Notes: generated by a model from the letters alone, not told the origin. Numbered from the stretch's first letter, positions 53,829 to 64,000 are shown. The stretch is 64,000 nt of DNA from Streptomyces fulvorobeus (GCF_013167895.1 NZ_BLWC01000001.1:5022001-5086000); one strand, 5' to 3'. Translations and numbers: made by a program.

Positions 53829-55103
53829 TCAGGGTTCCTCGCGGCGCGGGTGCGTGGCGGCAGTGCGCAACCGGTCGAGCCGGGTGACCACCGGACCTGC
53901 TGTGACGCCATGCAGTACCACTGAGGTGAGTACGGTGAACGTCACCACCGCCCACAGTTCCCGCGCCGGCACCGGGAAGTCGTGCTGTCCGAGAGCGTAG
54001 GCAAGGTAGTACAGCGAACCGATACCGCGGATGCCGTACCCCGCGACAACCCAGCGTTGCCGGGCGTGCATAGGGCTGCCGAGCAGCCCGGCCCATCCGG
54101 ACAAGGGCCGGATGACCAGCAGCAGCACCAGCCCGGTGACAGCGCCCTGCCAGGTCAGAGAGGCAAGGCCGCCCAGTGCGATGAATGCGCCCAGCAGAAA
54201 CAGCAACGCTGCGGTGAAAAGGCGCTCAATCTGTTCCACGAAGTCGTGAAGGATGTTGTGGAAGCCGTGGGCACGTTCGGCAGCCCGGATCGCGCATGCG
54301 GCGGTGAACACGGCGAGGAAGCCGTAGCCCCCTATCAGCTCGGTCACTCCGTAGGCCAGGAAGGTGGCGCCCAGCGCGACGAAGCCATCCCGGTGTTCGG
54401 ACATGCGCAACACCGGCGAGCGGGCGTGGAAGAACAACCAGCCCAGCAGCCGGCCGACGAGCACCCCGCTCAACACACCCACGATGCACTTGAAGGCGAC
54501 GTCCTCCATCGCCCAAGCGCCGACCCACGCTGTCGACCAGCCGCTTCCCGCGGCTGCGGCCAGCGCGACAGCCGCATACGTCAGAGGAAAGGCAAGCCCG
54601 TCGTTGAGGCCCGCCTCGCTGGTGAGGGCGAAGCGCACCTCGTCCTCGTCGTCCTCCTCTTCGGTGGGCTCACCCACCCGCACCTCCGAGGCGAGCACCG
54701 GATCAGTCGGAGCGAGGACGGCCGCGAGCAGCAGAGCGGCCGCGGGCGGCCAGTCCAGCAGCCACCACGCCACAAGGGCGGTGGCCACGACGGTCAACAC
54801 CATCGTGACGCCCAGCAGACGCCACGTGGTGCCCCACCTACGCCAGCCGACGGGTCGATTGAGCGCCAGCCCGGCGCCCATCAGCGAGATGATCACTCCG
54901 ATCTCGGTGATGTGCTCAGTCAGCTGCCGGTCTTCCACCGGATCGATCACAGGCAGCGGCAAAGGCAGCAGGTACACGCCGACGCCGGCCACCAGGAACA
55001 ACAGGGGCATCGAGAGCGGACGTCCGGCCACCACCCGGGGAAGCACTGCCGCGAGCAGCGCTCCGGCTCCCAACCACGCGAACACCGCATCGGCGATTGT
55101 CAC
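53829..55103 (-). CDS. Na+/H+ antiporter, CPA1 (NhaP) family
   Basis: A 424-residue polytopic protein from GTG 55103, with about 12 helices. Family markers are LAPTDPVLASEV with the conserved Asp, SEAGLNDGLAFPLTYAA with the ion-binding Asp, and GYGIRGIGSLYYLAYALG with the basic residue. An acidic loop (GEPTEEEDDEDE) between helices is unusual. It exchanges cytosolic Na+ or K+ for H+ and lies alone on its strand. Confidence 0.92.
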   Translation of the reverse strand: MTIADAVFAWLGAGALLAAVLPRVVAGRPLSMPLLFLVAGVGVYLLPLPLPVIDPVEDRQLTEHITEIGVIISLMGAGLALNRPVGWRRWGTTWRLLGVTMVLTVVATALVAWWLLDWPPAAALLLAAVLAPTDPVLASEVRVGEPTEEEDDEDEVRFALTSEAGLNDGLAFPLTYAAVALAAAAGSGWSTAWVGAWAMEDVAFKCIVGVLSGVLVGRLLGWLFFHARSPVLRMSEHRDGFVALGATFLAYGVTELIGGYGFLAVFTAACAIRAAERAHGFHNILHDFVEQIERLFTAALLFLLGAFIALGGLASLTWQGAVTGLVLLLVIRPLSGWAGLLGSPMHARQRWVVAGYGIRGIGSLYYLAYALGQHDFPVPARELWAVVTFTVLTSVVLHGVTAGPVVTRLDRLRTAATHPRREEP

Positions 55104-55678
55104 TGCGCTACGCCCGTCCCTCCGCCGTACCACCCCGTGGCCCCGCCCTCATCGGAACCAGGGCCAACTGTCTTCGAAGATCACATGCCCGCATGCCACC
55201 GGCGTGAACGCGGATGCCAGTTATTCGCATGCCCACTACGAGACGGACGCCGCCCGCCGACAAAGCCGCCCGACCGGCGGCAGACGTGAGGGCACAGGCA
55301 TCGGCGACGGCCCCTACCGTTGACGTACTGTCCGATGTCGACGGGCCGGTCGTGGACGCCCAGCTGGTCGAGCGGACAGTGCGCACCGAAACTCGGACGG
55401 GCGCATTCACTGCGCTTCGAGCGTCGGCAATGCGCACGGAGCTGCGGATCATGCGGCAACCTGCAGGGAGCATGACTTCGTGAGTTCTGGCTCTTGCGGA
55501 AACCGGCTGCCGCGCGGTGGGCAGCGTGCAGGACTGCGGTACCCAGGTCGTCAAGGTGACCACTCCCGTCGTCGGTGTCCCGCGCGGTGCGGGTGGGGGC
55601 ATCTTCGACGGTAGACCTGTACCTGGGTACCGATTGCAAGCCCTGCTGCCGCCCGATCGGCGCGGCAGTTTCCGACCC
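55104..55678. other. Region without recognisable gene
   Basis: Both strands carry open frames but none resembles a protein family or has a convincing start. The direction of flanking genes suggests promoter DNA for the antiporter at the left end. Confidence 0.5.
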
Positions 55679-56187
55679 TCAGTCGATTACGGCGCTGCGG
55701 CGCTCGACGAGGACGACGTCACGCCAGACGCCGTGATGGCGTCCGATGCGCTCCCGCGTGCCGATGGCGCGGAAGCCGGCACGCTGGTGAACGGCGAGGC
55801 TGGCGGTGTTCTCGGGGAAGATCCCGGACTGGATGGTCCAGATCCCGGCCTGCTCGGCGGAGGCGACCAGGGCTTCGAGCAGGGCGGAGGCGACGCCGCG
55901 GCCCCGGGCTGCGGGGTCGACGTAGACGGAGTGCTCGACCACGCCCGCGTAGGCGCACCGGCCGAGACCTTGCTCGCGGCGGCCCAGCCCAGCACCGTGC
56001 CGTCCTCATCGACGGCGGCGAAGCGGTGTTCGGCCAGCTTCGCCTCATCGAACGCCTCCCAGGAGGGTGCGACGGTCTCGAAGGTGGTGTTCCCCTCGTC
56101 GATGCCGCTCTGGTAGATCGCCAGCACCTGCTCGGCGTGCTCCGGCACGAGTGGCACGATCGTCGCGCTCGATGTCCTGCTGCCCAC
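55679..56187 (-). pseudogene. ArsN/phosphinothricin-type GNAT acetyltransferase (one frameshift)
   Basis: Starts at GTG 56187 behind GGGGAGGGAAAG. The N-terminal half reads HAEQVLAIYQSGIDEGNTTF, then AVDEDGTVLGWAAASKVS; the C-terminal half, in another frame, reads GVVEHSVYVDPAARGRGVAS and IQSGIFPENTASLAVHQRAG. One extra base at 55962-55963 joins them as SKVSGRCAYAGVVEHS. Restored length is about 169 residues. Members N-acetylate phosphinothricin, methionine sulfoximine or arsinothricin. Coupled to the arsR gene 23 bases upstream, which favours the arsenical role. Probably intact in the organism. Confidence 0.85.
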
Positions 56188-56210
56188 TGCTTTCCCTCCC
56201 CTTTGTCCGG

Positions 56211-56501
56211 TCAGGCCGCAGCAGGCAGGATCAGCAGCTTGCCCCTCGCGGCCAGCACGGACGACTCGACGCGGTAGTACACCCAGGTGCCGCGCCGCTC
56301 GGAGGTGAGCAGCCCGGCCTCTTTCAGCTTTTTCAGGTGGTGGGAGACGGTGGGCTGGGAGACGCCGACGTCGGAGATGTCGCACACGCACGCCTCGCCG
56401 CCCTTGTGCGAGGCGACGGCGGAGAACAGCCGCAGGCGGACTGGGTCGCCGAGCGCGCGCAGGATGTAGCGGCCGTCAACGGTGGTGGGGGTTACCAGCA
56501 T
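56211..56501 (-). CDS. ArsR-family transcriptional repressor
   Basis: A 96-residue winged-helix repressor. ALGDPVRLRLFSAVASHKGG precedes the metal-sensing pair in EACVCDISD, and VSQPTVSHHLKKLKEAGLL is the recognition helix. The two Cys spaced as CxC match the As(III)-sensing type. No arsB, acr3 or arsC gene lies in the window; the acetyltransferase is the only downstream gene. Confidence 0.92.
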   Translation of the reverse strand: MLVTPTTVDGRYILRALGDPVRLRLFSAVASHKGGEACVCDISDVGVSQPTVSHHLKKLKEAGLLTSERRGTWVYYRVESSVLAARGKLLILPAAA

Positions 56502-57052
56502 CTGGTGGGTGGCGTCCAGATCGGTGCGCAGGCACTCGGTTCCACGCGCAGGCCGCCCACGCGACGATCCGCGCGGTGACCGCCATCGCCCTTACTGCTA
56601 TGAAGGCTCCGCGCAACAGGCTTGGGACGCCCTTGCACGAACCGTCTGCCCCTTGCACGGCTGGGTGGTCAGCGGGCTTGGCGGTGACGATCTGGAAGTA
56701 AAGACTGCGGACCTTGGTGTTGCCGAAGGAGTCGCCCCGCCTGGCCGGACCGTGGACCTCCTCGGCTTCGCGATCTTCCAGGAACACCACCTTGCCCCGT
56801 TTCGCGGGACCAGCCCGGCGTGGACAGAACCGCACCCCGCCGAACAGCTTCGGCAGTCTGCCGTGATGCATCGCCCTGCAGGTCTCTTGTGATCGTTGTC
56901 CTGCCGACCCCGCTCAGCCACCTGAAGCCTCAACTCTGCACGCTGGCAGTGCAGTTCAGTGGTCAGCGCGCCGGCAGGCATTTCGTCAACCCATACGGGG
57001 CATCATTAGATCTATTTTGCAAATGAGAAAGAGATTAACTTGTGACAGTCTG

Positions 57053-57098
57053 TTAGATCATGGAATGTCCGCTTCGCGGAGAAGTGGTGATGATCTAA
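57053..57098. repeat. Nested inverted repeat
   Basis: Outer arms TTAGATCAT (57053-57061) and ATGATCTAA (57090-57098) are perfect over 9 bases; a smaller TCCGC-TTC-GCGGA hairpin lies inside. Confidence 0.7.
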
Positions 57099-57133
57099 TG
57101 ACCGAGTCGATGGGCAGGGCACGCATGTGCTTC

Positions 57134-57166
57134 TCACTACACGCCATGCCTTTCGGTGTGTAGTGA
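57134..57166. repeat. Perfect 9-base-arm inverted repeat
   Basis: TCACTACAC (57134-57142) and GTGTAGTGA (57158-57166), 15-base loop. A further palindrome, CGCTGA-A-TCAGCG, follows at 57186-57198 after a GGGAGGGG. Confidence 0.7.
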
Positions 57167-57397
57167 CGCGCGCTTGGGAGGGGAACGCTGAATCAGCGCG
57201 TCAAGCTGTCTGGCCTGAAGCGAGAGAGTGACGAAGTCGGGCTACCAGGGCACTCGTCCGGGACCACTTCGATCAATTCTTCATTTCGCCATGCCCGGAC
57301 GGTAGGCAGTAGGGTGCCTGCGCGGTCAACATTGCGATTTCTGCAGAGCGCAGCGTCTGTTTGTCTTCCCCTCAATGTTCGGCAATTGAGGAGAGTC

Positions 57398-58280
57398 ATG
57401 AACGTGAAGAAGAACCGGATCACGGCAAGACGGATTTCGGTGCTGTTTGCAGCGTTACGGCCCAGCACCGGAGAAGAGCTGGCGGTGGCGACCTCAGCTA
57501 CTGGCGAGATGAACCCTGCTCTAGAAGGTGTCGAAGCATTAGGCTCCGTCTTTGAGATCGTGACCGCCGCCGCCCTGCTGGAACACAAGGTAGTCACACC
57601 GACGGTCGCCGTCGCATGCCCCAGCCAGGCCAGCGTGGAAGGCACCTCGTTCACCAACCCGAGATTGAAGAGCGGCATATCCGGCAGCACGTTCGCTGAT
57701 GCCTTCGCTGCTTCCTGCGACACCGGATTCGTGAAGCTCGCCGGGGAACTCGCGCCAGGAGCGCTGGCGCAGGAGGCGAAGGACGTCTTCGGTCTCGGTC
57801 TCGACTGGCAAACCGGCATCACCACTGCCGACGGAGCGGTCCCGGAGCTCACCGGCGCGGACAAAGCTGCGGCAGCAGTCGGCCGTGGGGAAGTCCGTCT
57901 CAATGTTCTCAACCTCGCCTCCATCACGGCCACGCTAAAGAGCGGCACTTTCAAGCAGCCGACATTCGTGGCAGCCGACATGGTGGACGCCGAACGGGCA
58001 CGGGCCGTACGCACACTGTCCGCCACAATCGCCCAAAATCTGCGCGAAATGATGAGCCACAACTCATCTCGGGGCACCGGAGCCTCTGCTATGGCCGGAA
58101 GCTATGGAGACCACGGATCCATGGCCTGGGCTCGCTGAACAGGGAACCGGACAGGCGGCTCATGGGTGGTTCACGGCGTTCAGCGGGGACATCGCTGTGG
58201 CGTCCGAAACTTCTGCTCACGGTCAGGACGTCACCAGTGCCGGAGCTATTACTCGCGCAGTACTCGACGCCGGTAACTGA
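57398..58280 (+). pseudogene. Penicillin-binding-protein transpeptidase remnant with altered catalytic motifs
   Basis: The frame from ATG 57398 aligns with the transpeptidase domain of class B PBPs: AALRPSTGEELAVA, ALGSVFEIVTAAALLE, FAASCDTGFVKLAG, then AVGRGEVRLNVLNLASITAT. The nucleophile motif SxxK (usually GSTFK) reads SVFE, so the essential Lys is Glu; the SxN motif reads SCD. The frame ends at a TGA (58136-58138), yet the next frame carries the expected C-terminus (LAEQGTGQAAHGWFTAFSGD) to a stop at 58280. The KTG motif is missing, as if about 11 bases were deleted. The N-terminal dimerisation and NTF2-like domains are absent. Non-functional as a transpeptidase. Confidence 0.8.
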
Positions 58281-58414
58281 GCACACCGAATTCCCGCGAA
58301 CCCCAGCCCCCGAATCGCACCGGGTCGGTCACTCCGTGCCAATTTGTCAGTGGTACGCAAGCACATCTGCACGAGCATCCCAGCGCTTCATGACTTCACA
58401 TAGAGAAGGAACCC

Positions 58415-59394
58415 GTGCACGTCCTCAAGCCAGCATTCACTGCCTCAACTGCCATGCTCGCAGCAATAGCCCTCAGTTCATGTTCGCCGTCCGGGCCCTC
58501 CCCGGCGCGGTTACGGAAGAGACGCACGTCAACCAGATCGAGTGGCCAGAGGAAATTCCCAGCTCCGGCCTGGTCAAAGGTCTGGAATTGCCGCTTGAAA
58601 GCTACATGGTCTCGTACTCGGATCAAGTCGCCGTCGACACCGCGCTGCGCATCCTGCAGACGCGGTGCATGTCCGAGTACGGGCTGACCGTCGATCTGCC
58701 GCGTCCCGGCGTGAACCCGCCGCCCCACAGCAACGCCGTCTCGATCGAGCGGCGTTACGGCCTCAGCGACCGCGCACAGGCACAGAAGTACGGGTACGGG
58801 CTGCCGAAGGAGCTGAGCCGGAGCCTCGAATCCGTCGAGGAGGGGCTTTCAGGCATCGAGGTGGAGGTCCTTACCGGGCGGAAGAAGCCTGAGTTCGCCC
58901 CGCCCAAGGGCGCCAAGGACAGCGACGGCCATTTCGGCAGGGTCCCGGAGCCCGCGCGCGCCGAGCACAACGGAAAGAAGCTGCACGAGGGCGGCTGCGC
59001 CGGCTGGTCGAAGCGGCGACTCAAGGTGAACGAAGAGGATGCGGGCTTTGTCGCCGGGCTCGCCTCGACAAGCCTCTCCGAGTCCCGGCCGCTGAAGCCG
59101 GTCGAGAAGGCTCTCAAGAGCTGGTCGGCCTGCATGAAGGACAAGGGCCGCGCAGCCGCCGATCCGTACCGGGCGATGGAGCAGGGCTACGCCGACGGCG
59201 ACGGCACCACCAAGAACGCGATCGAGCTCGCGCTGGACGACATCGACTGCAAGGAGCAGACCCGTCTGATCGAGGTCTGGTTCAAGGAGGAGTCGGCCAT
59301 CCAGAAGCGGCTGATCGAGGAGAACAAGGACCAGCTTGCCGCCATCAAGAAGCGCATGGGCGAGGTCCTTGCGGCCGCAAAGGCAACCAAGTAA
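58415..59394 (+). pseudogene. Lipoprotein of unknown function (one frameshift)
   Basis: GTG 58415 (AGAAGGA upstream) starts a lipoprotein signal, VHVLKPAFTASTAMLAAIAL with lipobox ALSSC. The body is in another frame: EETHVNQIEWPEEIPSSGLV onward to KKRMGEVLAAAKATK. One extra C in 58500-58503 joins them as CSPSGPSPGAVTEETHVNQ. Restored length is about 326 residues. The mature part holds Cys in LQTRCMSEYG, GGCAGW, SACMKDKG and DIDCKEQT and is helical at its end. The large secreted protein gene follows 17 bases later, so they are likely cotranscribed and may act together. Confidence 0.75.
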
Positions 59395-59411
59395 CTAGAC
59401 AAGGAACGCAG

Positions 59412-62400
59412 TTGAGAAAAATACGAATACGTCTGCGCGTGCCGGTCACCCTTGCGGTGACCACCGCGCTGGCGATACCGCTGAGCCTGCCCGCGCAGGC
59501 CGAGGAACCAAAGCCGCCCAAGGGCGCGGCGCAGGGGTGGAGCGACACCACCCAGCAGCAGAAGAAGCTCTCCCTGGAGCCCTCCGCGATCCCCGCGAAG
59601 GACCGTGCCGGCCTGCTCGGCAAGGGCTACGAGAAATCCGCGGACACCGCGGTCACCACGACCGGTGACGGCACCGGCTTCCACCTCCTTGCGGGCAAGG
59701 AGAAGGACGGCTACCAACTCCAGACGGTCGCCAGTCTGTTCGAGGACGGTTTCGCCTCGGACACCTGGATCGGCAACCACTGCGTCACCGAGTCCGGCAA
59801 GTACGCGGCCGTCTCGTACGCGCCGCGGATGTTCACCAACAAGCCCGAGCTGATGGTGCGCGGTGCCTTCACCGCGGTGGTCAACCTGACCTCGGGCGAA
59901 GTCACCAAGCTGCCGTTCCAGTCGTCGCTCGCCTACTTCTCGCCCGGCTGCGGCCAGGGCGATCAGGCGGTGTTCACCCAGCTCACCCACGACGGTGACG
60001 ACAAGCAGCAGACCCGTCTGATCACCGTCGACGCGGCCACCGGCAAGGAGTCGAAGCCGGTCACGCTCGCCGGCCAGATCACCTCGGCGATCCCCACCGA
60101 CGCGGGCATCGTCGCCGCCCACGGCAACAAGCTGGTACGGATCAACGGCACGGCCGAGAAGACCCTGGCGTCCACCACCACGGTGCCGTTCCAGATCACC
60201 GCCGACACCGACGGCGGTATCACCTTCATCGACCGCGAGTTGGACAAGAAGGCGTCCGACAAGCCGGCCGCCTGGGCCAAGCACCTGGACCGTACGAAGG
60301 TGAGGCAGGGCAAGAAGACCCAGCCCGCCACCGTCGCCTCCGGCGGGCTGCACGCCTGGGACCTGACCCGCTCGGCACGCGGCGAGGTGTTCGTCACCGG
60401 TGACGCCACGTCCAAGGCCCTGCCCAAGCGGGTGCACAACCCGGGCAAGCTCCCCAAGGGCGCGGCGATCTCCAGCCACGCCCAGGCGGCCCTGACCACC
60501 ACCTGGTCCGATGGGAAGACCACCCTGGTCAACCCGGAGGACGCCGCCAAGCCGCGCCCCGCCCGTACGGCCCTGCGCATGCTGGACTCGGGCAGGTCCG
60601 TAACCCTCGACCTGCGCCCCGGCGCGCACCGTGTGGGCGGCGAGGCACAGGGGTACGCCCTGTCCCCCGCTCTACCCACCGGCGGCCCGGTCGACTCCGG
60701 CCCGGACATGGGCAAGAAGAGCACAACCGGCCTGTCCACGCAGACCGTCCGTACCCAGGCTCTCACCGCACAGGCCGACAACCCGAGCGAGGGCACCGGG
60801 GAGCGGTACTGCTCGGTGGCCCGCAACGACGTGAAGAAGCAGGCGTTCCAGCCCACTCCACGCCAGGTCGAATGGGCCGTGGACCAGGCCGTCGTCGGCG
60901 AGCTGGACTTCTACCGGTCGCCGAACTGGAAGAACACCGGCACCGGCGGCTACCAGCCCCAGGGCCTGTTCCCGCCGACCGTGCTCGCCGGTGACCCCAA
61001 CGGCACCCTCGACAACGAGGACCCGGACGTCACCGACAAGTGGCACATTCCCGCGCAGGTGATGCTCGGCATCACCGCGCAGGAGTCCAACATGTGGCAG
61101 GCCACCCGCTTCGCCGTGCCCGGTGTCACCGCCAACACCCTGATCGGCAACTACTACGGTGTCGACTACGCCGCCTCGGGCGAGCAGCTCGACCCCTGGC
61201 GGATCAACTGGGCGGACGCCGACTGCGGTTACGGCATCACCCAGGCCACCGACGGTATGCGCCTGGCGGGCAAGACCAAGCCGGGCGAGACCGCTCTGTC
61301 GACGCTCGCGCAGGAAGCCGTCGCCCTCGACTACACGGCGAACATCGCCGCCGGTGTGCGGATCCTGTCCGAGAAGTGGAACCAGACCTACAACGCCGGG
61401 ATGAAGATCAACGGCGGCCACCCCAAGTGGATCGAGAACTGGTTCTTCGCCCTGTGGGCGTACAACTCCGGCTTCTACAACACCGCGGACTCCCAGGGCC
61501 ACTGGGGCGCCGGCTGGACCAACAACCCGGCCAACCCCCTGTGGAAGGCCAACCGCGTCCCCTTCCTTCAGAACGCCACCAACCCGGCCGGGGACGACTA
61601 CAGCCACGCCGCGCACCCGCAGGACTGGCCGTACCAGGAGAAGGTGATCGGCTGGACGGCCCGCCCGATCTCGGCGATGTTCGCGCCCGGCAACTTCCAG
61701 GCCGGCTACCGCGCCGCGTGGTGGACCACCAACACGGACCGATCCAACGCCAAGCCGCCGGTTGACCTGTTCTGCAACGGGTCGAACTACTGCGACCCGT
61801 CCAAGATCGGCGACAACGACTCCAACGACCAGGGGATGGGCGCCTGCACCGCCGACTCGGGCGACAGCGACACCAACCCGCACTGGCTGCACTGCTGGTG
61901 GCACGAGGAGATCACCAAGGACCAGTGGAAGGACTGCGAACGCCTCGCCGAGTGCGGAAACGGCGTGCACCGCTTCACCACGTCCTACGGCGAGCAGCCG
62001 GACGCAGGCTCATACCCGCCGAACTGCTCCACCGGGTCTCTGCCCGCCCCCACCTTGGTGGTCGACGACCTGCCCGACGGCACCATCCCCGCGGGAGTCG
62101 ACACCAGCCGCGGCTGCGGAGCGGTGAAGTCGAGCGGCACGTTCAGCCTCAGTTACGTGCCGTGGGACACCCAGATGGATCTCACCCACGACGGCACGGA
62201 CAGCCCGACCACTGTCACCACGTATCCGGGGAAGATCGACACGCACCAAATCGGCGCGGGCTACGGCAACCACTTCTGGTTCGCGCACACCCGCTCGCCG
62301 GAGTCCTACCCGGCCATCGCGGACCGTATGAAGGTCACCGGCACCTGGAAGCTGAACGCTCCGCTGACCAACACGACCCGTCAGGCGAAGATCTTCGCGC

Positions 62401-63892
62401 ACATCCCCGACCACGGGGCGCAGACCACCAACGCCGTCTACCGGATCCAGACCCCGAGGGGGAAGAGGAGGCGTCGATATCGCAGACGGCGAACCAGGCC
62501 AACAAGTGGGTGGACCTGGGCGCCTACGAGTTCGGTGACCAGATCCCGGAGGTGCGGCTCGACAACTTCAACGGCGGCAACGGCAGTGCCGACATCGCCT
62601 TCGACGCGCTGGCGTTCGTCCCGGGCACGTACAACGGCCTGAAGCTGACCGGCAATATGACGGTCAACCCGACCGCTCCGGACCCGGCGCCGGTCGAGCC
62701 GGAGGAGGACATCACCGACAGCCTCTTCTCCGCGGCCGGCAGCTCCTCGGCAAACACTGCCACGGCGGCGCCGATGGCGATGGCCGCCACGAGCACCGCG
62801 TCATGCTCGACGGTCAACCACTCCCTCAGCCGCAAGCGCACCACCGCCTGTATCCACAGCGACTACGCGATGACGGAGTACTCGAACACCGTCCCGGTCG
62901 GAAGCGCGGCTTTCGACCTCTACATCACGTACTACCTCGACCCGAAGAGTGCCGATCTCTCGCAGGTCACCACGATCCGGCTGAAGTCGATGGACGGTAC
63001 GGTGAACTCCGCCACCTTCGACTACGCGGCCAAGTGCCGCGGTTACTGCGACGTCACCAGCGTCGACTGGAACGGGTCGAAGACCTTCGCCAAGGGCGAC
63101 ACGCTCCTGCGGACCGTCACTACGCGGTTCAAGTGGACGCCCAGCGGCACCACCAACACGATCAACCCGTACTTGTCTCTCGGCGGCAGGGTCAACAGCA
63201 CTTCGGTCGTGAATCCGTCCGAATTCGAGAGCGCCAAGCTGGACATCCGCTGCGACACCGAGGTCGCCAACGCGGGTACCGGCTGTGTGTTCGCCGGCTA
63301 CAAGCCGACGTATGTCATGAACTCCAAGAAGTTCCCCGGGGCCGCGGCACACATCGACATGATGTGGCGCAAGACCAACATCAAGTGGGGCCAGCGCAGC
63401 AGCGGCAAGCCGCTCACCTACCTGGGCAACAAGATGTCCGTCGACGGCTCAGGCAAGATCCAGTCGGATCGCAACCGTCAACTCATCTGCGCCAGGCAAT
63501 GGAAGACCTACAGCGGCACCGGTCTGTTCAGTGACATGTGGTCCCTGGACGCAGGGGAGCCGCGTACCGACGCGAGGAGCTGTGACGAGTTCGCCTTCGC
63601 CAACTCCTTCCAGAGCGCCGGAAACTCGGCGGGCCCCAACCCCGTCAACTACAGCGGCGCGGAGTGCATACAGACGTATGTCAGGCGCAACGCCGATGAC
63701 ACCATGACGCTCCACCTGCGGCCGAACACCACGCCACCGACGTGGAAGGAGCCGTGTGGCCGGTCCTCGATGTCGAACTGGCAGAACACCCAGTCGATGC
63801 GGCCGTTCGGTGACTTCATCAAGGAACAGCGCTTGATGGAGGACGACGGCTACTGGGTCGACCTCGACGGATTCACCGCACCCACTCCGTAA
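59412..63892 (+). pseudogene. Very large secreted protein: transglycosylase-like and golvesin/XLY-type domains (one frameshift)
   Basis: TTG start 59412 behind AAGGAACGCAG. Signal peptide VPVTLAVTTALAIPLSLPAQ. Residues about 40-450 are propeller-like; about 540-720 contain a lytic-transglycosylase-like core with a probable catalytic Glu in ITAQESNMWQAT and ADCGYGITQATDGMRL. About 920-1090 form a golvesin/CBM-like domain. One extra C in 62452-62455 restores YRIQTPEGEEEASISQTANQ and continues the frame. The C-terminal 400 residues (Cys-rich, CDVTSVDWNGSKTFAKGD) are of unknown fold. Restored length is about 1493 residues. Probably a wall-active or surface protein. Confidence 0.78.
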
Positions 63893-63904
63893 CCGGACCA
63901 TGGG

Positions 63905-63943
63905 AAGTGCCCCCCGGCCGTTCTTCGGTTCCGGGGGGCACTT
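63905..63943. terminator. Strong terminator after the large secreted protein
   Basis: Perfect 13-base arms AAGTGCCCCCCGG and CCGGGGGGCACTT around a 13-base loop, followed by GTGTTTC. It is 13 bases past the stop at 63892. Confidence 0.9.
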
Positions 63944-64000
63944 GTGTTTCACGACCTCACAGCCTCACGACCAGACGAGTCGCCCTTCGGCAACGGAACA

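Larger units (their letters stand above)
56502..57397. other. Non-coding region rich in inverted repeats
   Basis: No gene is recognised. The left half (56502-56900) has open frames on both strands with no family likeness. The right half (57000-57200) is AT-rich for this genome and densely folded: a long inverted repeat, a strong hairpin and a short palindrome (entered separately). TTAGATC occurs as TTAGATCT (57006), TTAGATCAT (57053) and inverted (57090). Confidence 0.5.

Noticed and set aside
56502..56900. Open frames on both strands as a gene between arsR and the repeat cluster
   Set aside because: Neither strand shows a domain, a signal, a conserved motif or a good ribosome site.
59187..60629. 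480-codon minus-strand frame
   Set aside because: Antisense to the lipoprotein and large secreted protein; Gly/Arg-rich shadow composition.

Overview
This is a high-GC actinobacterial window, almost certainly Streptomyces or a close relative. The evidence is G/C-dominated third codon positions, frequent GTG/TTG starts, a complete melanin pair (melC1/melC2), a chaplin, and several secreted and lipoprotein families typical of the genus. No tRNA, rRNA, CRISPR array or intact insertion sequence was seen.

Layout. (1) 0-4.65 kb: a MacB-type ABC exporter (permease cut by the window edge, ATPase, membrane-fusion adaptor with a peptidoglycan-binding domain), a lipoprotein, and a divergent OmpR-type two-component system. 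(2) 4.69-10.2 kb: the most interesting unit. A 48-residue peptide gene carrying two tandem 12-residue repeats (FVIADNDPTDPV / LVISDNDPSDPV) lies 4 bases upstream of a JmjC/Cupin_4 oxygenase. Next to them are an S9 serine peptidase and a fused ABC exporter. This has the form of a small RiPP (ribosomally made, modified peptide) cluster: precursor, hydroxylase, protease, exporter. I cannot match it to a described class. (3) 10.5-42.1 kb: a large cell-surface polysaccharide region with two apparent assembly sets. Set A (11-29 kb) has a CDP-alcohol phosphotransferase/cytidylyltransferase pair, glycosyltransferases, Wzz-, Wzx- and Wzy-like proteins, gmd/fcl for GDP-L-fucose, an initiating sugar transferase, a GH26-like hydrolase and secreted LamG/DNRLRE proteins. 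Set B (32.5-42.1 kb) is one minus-strand operon: glycosyltransferase, initiating transferase, O-antigen-ligase-like protein, MurJ-like flippase, deacetylase, glycosyltransferase, Wzz-like protein, CelD-type acyltransferase. A P450, melC1C2 and a chaplin sit between the two sets. (4) 42.7-52.1 kb: a cold-shock protein, a secreted endonuclease/exonuclease/phosphatase-family protein, a large membrane NACHT ATPase, an ECF sigma factor with a membrane partner, and a TetR-controlled quinone-oxidoreductase-like gene with two matching operators. (5) 52.3-64 kb: eroded accessory DNA with a butt-joined pair of gene fragments, a Na+/H+ antiporter, arsR with an arsN-like acetyltransferase, a broken penicillin-binding protein whose catalytic motifs are altered, and a lipoprotein followed by a very large secreted transglycosylase/golvesin-domain protein.

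Two cautions. Eight genes, plus one gene fragment, are interrupted by single-base frameshifts (eleven in all). Every one behaves as one missing base, mostly in G or C runs, and adding one base restores a family-consistent protein of whole-codon length. This suggests residual assembly deletions rather than real decay, so those genes (typed pseudogene here) may be intact in the organism. By contrast, the fragments at 52.3-53.2 kb, the DNRLRE remnant at 23.4 kb and the PBP remnant at 57.4 kb look truly degenerate.
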